In this document: positions 6,824-8,783 of the stretch, piece by piece
Layout: each line of letters begins with the position of its first letter
Position numbering within the stretch: the stretch's first letter is position 1
Assembly: GCA_030745255.1 (NCBI GenBank)
Contig: JASLOY010000123.1
Coordinates: 1-8,783 of the forward strand
DNA: 8,783 nt
Source: Vicinamibacterales bacterium
Lineage (GTDB): Bacteria > Acidobacteriota > Vicinamibacteria > Vicinamibacterales > UBA8438
Direction: 5' to 3'
Translations under genes and position numbers: made by a program
Notes under the pieces: model-generated
Told to the model about the DNA's origin: nothing
The model's input: only the letters and a program-made list of their open reading frames with translations
Databases searched by the model: none

Positions 6824-6942
6824 GGCGCGGGCGCCAGGCGGTCGAGCTTGGTGCCGCGGGCGTGATAGACCTCGCCCGTGCCGCCTTCGGCGATCTCGGC
6901 GGTAGCTGGATGGGAACCGGTCGTGCGGGGTTCGACAAGCAT
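6820..6942 (-). pseudogene. Ser/Thr protein kinase N-lobe relic, now a 40-codon leader ORF
   Basis: A minus-strand frame of 40 codons from the ATG at 6942 to a TGA at 6820-6822. Residues 19-35 read EGGTGEVYHARGTKLDR. They match the glycine-rich loop of bacterial Pkn kinases (EGGMGEVYRARDTKLDR) at 14 of 17 positions, and the match appears to begin at T14-A-E-I. The first loop glycine is Ala18, GGMG has become GGTG, and the frame stops before the VAIK lysine, so it cannot be a kinase. An in-frame TAA inside the -10 box closes the frame upstream. The TGA overlaps the DUF4159 ATG (ATGA), and a good promoter sits about 20 bp before the ATG, giving a leader of only about 14 nt. There is no good ribosome site (only CAGGTC directly before the ATG). 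It is either a relic of a kinase gene or a relic reused as a coupling leader. Confidence 0.7.
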
Positions 6943-6962
6943 GACCTGCAGAGAATCAGCCG

Positions 6963-6990
6963 ATTATACCCTCCGGAGGGCGGGTGTCAG
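6963..6990 (-). promoter_or_regulatory. Promoter for the leader ORF and DUF4159
   Basis: On the minus strand CTGACA (6985-6990, 5/6 of the -35 consensus) and a perfect TATAAT (6963-6968) are separated by 16 bp. Transcription would start around 6956. This is the best sigma-70-type promoter in the window. Confidence 0.65.
6969..6980. promoter_or_regulatory. CCCTCCGGAGGG palindrome between -35 and -10
   Basis: A perfect 12-bp palindrome filling most of the spacer of the DUF4159-side promoter. A site between -35 and -10 is where repressors, or MerR-type activators, often bind. In high-GC DNA a 12-bp palindrome can also arise by chance, so the operator role is only inferred. Confidence 0.4.
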
Positions 6991-7023
6991 GCGGTGCGAG
7001 GGTGTCTGCATCCGCCTCTGTCC

Positions 7024-7040
7024 GTCAACGGCCTGTTGAC
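7024..7040. promoter_or_regulatory. GTCAAC-N5-GTTGAC inverted repeat, candidate operator
   Basis: Perfect 6-bp arms around GGCCT. The right arm overlaps the TTGACA hexamer at 7036-7041 that would serve the amidohydrolase. A bound dimeric regulator would block or contact RNA polymerase there. No regulator gene is in view. Confidence 0.45.
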
Positions 7041-7064
7041 ATGCGGGAGCAATGCACAGAGCAT
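7036..7064 (+). promoter_or_regulatory. Candidate promoter for the amidohydrolase
   Basis: A perfect TTGACA (7036-7041) is followed after 17 bp by GAGCAT (7059-7064), a poor -10 that keeps the key A2 and T6. A weak -10 beside a perfect -35 often marks a regulated promoter. The start codon is about 25 nt beyond the expected transcription start. Confidence 0.45.
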
Positions 7065-7081
7065 CTCTTCGACATCGATTC

Positions 7082-7088
7082 GGGGAGG
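7082..7088 (+). promoter_or_regulatory. Ribosome binding site for the amidohydrolase
   Basis: GGGGAGG ends 8 nt before the ATG at 7097. It favours this start (or the adjacent ATG at 7100) over the ATG at 7052, which lies at or before the predicted transcription start and would spoil the Tat signal. Confidence 0.75.
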
Positions 7089-7096
7089 CAGAGACG

Positions 7097-8281
7097 ATGA
7101 TGAACCGTCGCCAGTTCGTCTACGCAGCGGCCGCAAGCGTTGTGACCCTCGCCCGCAGCTCACCGGCTCTCGCGGCCGACTACGACCTGGTCGTCAAGGG
7201 CGGGCGCGTCATCGACCCCTCGCTGCGGGTCAACACGATTGGCGATGTGGCAATCGCGGCAGGCCGCATCGCGGCGGTCGAGGCCGAGATTGCGCCCGAC
7301 GGCGCGGAGGTCATCGATGCGACCGGCAAGCTGGTCGTTCCGGGGTTGCTCGACGTCCATACGCACTATGCCAGGGACGAGAACGGCCCATCGATCTGCC
7401 TGTCGGACGGCGTGACCGGCTGGGTCGACGCAGGGTCGGAGGGCGCCGATCAGATCGACCAGATGGTGGCCATCGCCCGGTCGGCGCCGCAGCCGGCTAG
7501 GGTGCTCCTCAACATCGGGCGCGCCGGCATCCTGCCCGAGGGCGACACGATGGATCTGGCCCTCGCGGATGTCGACGCCGCGAAGGCGGCGATCGCGGAG
7601 AACCGCGACTTCGTCGTCGGTGTCAAGGCGCGCCTGACCGAGGGGGTCGCCGCCGACGACGTGGAGGTGCTGCGCCGCGCGCAAGAAGTGGCCACGTCGT
7701 TCAACCTGCCCGTGATGATCCACATGGGCCAGACGGCCTCGCCGATGTCCACCCTGATCGGCCAGCTCAAGCGCGGCGACATCGTTACCCACATGCTGGC
7801 GCCGCCGCCCAACAGCCTCATCGACGACGACGACCACATTCTGCCGGAGGTGCTCGCTGCGCGGCGCCGCGGCGTGTGGTTCGACGTGGCCAACGGACGC
7901 TCGGGACATCTGCTCTGGGACACCTTCGACCGCATCCTCCAGGCGGGTTTCTGGCCCGACACGATTTCCACCGATGGCAACACGACCAGCCGAAACGCGG
8001 AAAGCGTCATCGACTTCCCGAACGTAATGTCGAAGTTTCTGAACTTCGGGATGACGATCGACCAGGTGGTCGCACGCGCGACCGTGAACGCCTCGCGCGT
8101 CTACCCGCTGTTCCGGGACCGTGGGACGCTCAATGTGGGCGCCCCAGCCGATGTGGCGGTGCTCGATCTGCGCGAAGGGTCGTTCGAGTTCGTTGACAAC
8201 TACGGCAACACTCGGACCGGCCGCCAGCGACTCTTCCCGAGTGAGACCGTGCTCGGCGGCAACCGGGTTCCGCGTGCCTAG
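7097..8281 (+). CDS. Tat-exported amidohydrolase/deacetylase-family metallohydrolase
   Basis: A 394-aa member of the amidohydrolase superfamily, closest by eye to the dihydroorotase-like 'amidohydrolase/deacetylase' group, which hydrolyses C-N bonds of an unestablished substrate. The N-terminus MMNRRQFVYAAAASVV with cleavage near A-L-A is a twin-arginine signal; most relatives lack one, so this protein probably acts in the periplasm. Metal-site residues are all present: H88-T-H90 in the first strand, K177 in GVKARL (candidate carboxylated lysine), H209 in MIHMGQ, H232 in THML and D293 in STDGNT. The composite beta-sandwich residues are also there (GGRVIDPS near 35-42, and GTLNVGAPADVAVLDL near the end). 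FEFVDNYGNTRTGRQRL is characteristic of this group. The protein is full length. It diverges from DUF4159 with an inverted repeat over its -35. The family is firm; the substrate cannot be read from sequence. Confidence 0.9.
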   Translation: MMNRRQFVYAAAASVVTLARSSPALAADYDLVVKGGRVIDPSLRVNTIGDVAIAAGRIAAVEAEIAPDGAEVIDATGKLVVPGLLDVHTHYARDENGPSICLSDGVTGWVDAGSEGADQIDQMVAIARSAPQPARVLLNIGRAGILPEGDTMDLALADVDAAKAAIAENRDFVVGVKARLTEGVAADDVEVLRRAQEVATSFNLPVMIHMGQTASPMSTLIGQLKRGDIVTHMLAPPPNSLIDDDDHILPEVLAARRRGVWFDVANGRSGHLLWDTFDRILQAGFWPDTISTDGNTTSRNAESVIDFPNVMSKFLNFGMTIDQVVARATVNASRVYPLFRDRGTLNVGAPADVAVLDLREGSFEFVDNYGNTRTGRQRLFPSETVLGGNRVPRA

Positions 8282-8302
8282 TTGCGGCTGCTAGCCTGAA
8301 AC

Positions 8303-8331
8303 GTCCGCGTCTTCGCCTGGCACGTGCGGAC
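8303..8331. terminator. Weak hairpin between convergent genes
   Basis: GTCCGC (8303-8308) and GCGGAC (8326-8331) can pair around a 17-nt loop, extended by two G-U pairs. It lies 21 nt after the amidohydrolase stop and 8 nt beyond the stop of the convergent gene. There is no T-run on either side, so it is a poor intrinsic terminator. Confidence 0.3.
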
Positions 8332-8339
8332 CCGGCTGG

Positions 8340-8783
8340 TCAGGGACGCAGCTCGCGACCCAGTCGTTCGAGATTTCGCGCGCCGGCCAGAATCCCATAC
8401 AGCCCGATGTTGCCTTCATGGCACGCGTACTCGAAGAGCGGACCGTCGGTGCGCCGGAACGGCATCATCACCGTATAGGGGGCGGTATAGACCGACGGGT
8501 CCGTGACGGTGTACTCGTAGGCGACGGTGTCTGGGTCGAGTCGGGTCAGGCGTTCAACCAGGTGCATGTTCGGGCCAGTTCTCCCGTTCCCCCAATCGCG
8601 GAACTGGCTCGTCTCAATGACCAGGGTCTCCCCTTCCCAGTGCCCACGTGACACGCCTGCGAGCTGCTCGAACGCGGGCTTGGCGGTGTCTTCGAGCGGG
8701 ATGACCCGCGCCTGGCGCGCCTGCTCGGTGATCTCGGCGTCGAGCAGGGCGTGGAGGGCGTGTCGGGCTTCATCGGCTTTTGC
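8340..8783 (-). CDS. Uncharacterised WEGxTLVxET-type protein, C-terminal part
   Basis: The last 147 residues of a protein whose frame stays open to the right edge, so the N-terminus lies outside the window. A GTG at 8654 is an internal Val, not a start: the residues before it (ARVIPL ... FEQLAGV) continue the family pattern. The fragment carries G47-HWEGETLVIET58 and later GPLFEYACHEGN (114-125), both hallmarks of a family of secreted proteins of unknown function abundant in Acidobacteriota and some Proteobacteria. Between them the segment HLVERLTRLDPDTVAYEYTV fits the usual repeating beta-strand pattern. Relatives usually carry an N-terminal signal peptide; that part is not visible here. The gene converges on the amidohydrolase with a 58-nt gap. 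I know of no established activity for the family. Confidence 0.8.
   Translation of the reverse strand, partial: AKADEARHALHALLDAEITEQARQARVIPLEDTAKPAFEQLAGVSRGHWEGETLVIETSQFRDWGNGRTGPNMHLVERLTRLDPDTVAYEYTVTDPSVYTAPYTVMMPFRRTDGPLFEYACHEGNIGLYGILAGARNLERLGRELRP

Noticed and set aside
1..8783. tRNA, rRNA, CRISPR array, insertion sequence, phage or defence genes
   Set aside because: Looked for on both strands; no cloverleaf, regularly spaced repeats, transposase motif or terminal inverted repeats with target duplications were seen.

Overview
This window reads as a chromosomal segment of a high-GC (about two-thirds G+C) Gram-negative-type bacterium. The gene mix points to Acidobacteriota, perhaps the Vicinamibacteria: a DUF1800/DUF1501 pair, a DUF4159 protein, a secreted PQQ-type propeller protein, an uncharacterised WEGxTLVxET-type secreted protein, and a relic of a Pkn-type Ser/Thr kinase N-lobe. 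That placement is an inference; there is no rRNA or other marker gene here.

Layout from left to right. Positions 1-232 are non-coding as far as I can tell and hold a strong hairpin and a weak promoter. A PQQ-dependent dehydrogenase-like beta-propeller protein (233-1990, +) faces a small NosR/RnfG-type FMN-binding protein (2023-2577, -). A 242-bp divergent region follows. It contains two mirror-image copies of a promoter-like element around a central palindrome. It leads into a tight two-gene operon, DUF1800 (2820-4664, +) and DUF1501 (4678-5928, +). Convergent to that pair is a DUF4159 protein (5969-6823, -). Its start codon overlaps the stop codon of a 40-codon reading frame (6820-6942, -) that encodes a degenerate protein-kinase glycine loop. 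A second divergent control region (6943-7096) carries a good promoter for the minus-strand unit, with a palindrome between its -35 and -10. It also carries an inverted repeat over the -35 of the plus-strand gene, a Tat-exported amidohydrolase (7097-8281, +). The window ends in the C-terminal part of an uncharacterised protein (8340 to beyond 8783, -).

All six complete proteins begin with a Sec or Tat export signal, so the segment encodes envelope or periplasmic functions. Redox is represented by the PQQ and FMN proteins and hydrolysis by the amidohydrolase. DUF1800 and DUF1501 are a recurrent pair of unknown function. The two divergent regions suggest co-regulation of the FMN protein with DUF1800/DUF1501, and of DUF4159 with the amidohydrolase. 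I see no tRNA, rRNA, CRISPR array, transposase or phage gene. The least expected features are the kinase-loop leader ORF coupled to DUF4159, the mirrored promoter element, and the altered metal site of the PQQ-type protein. I cannot claim a complete new system from the sequence alone.
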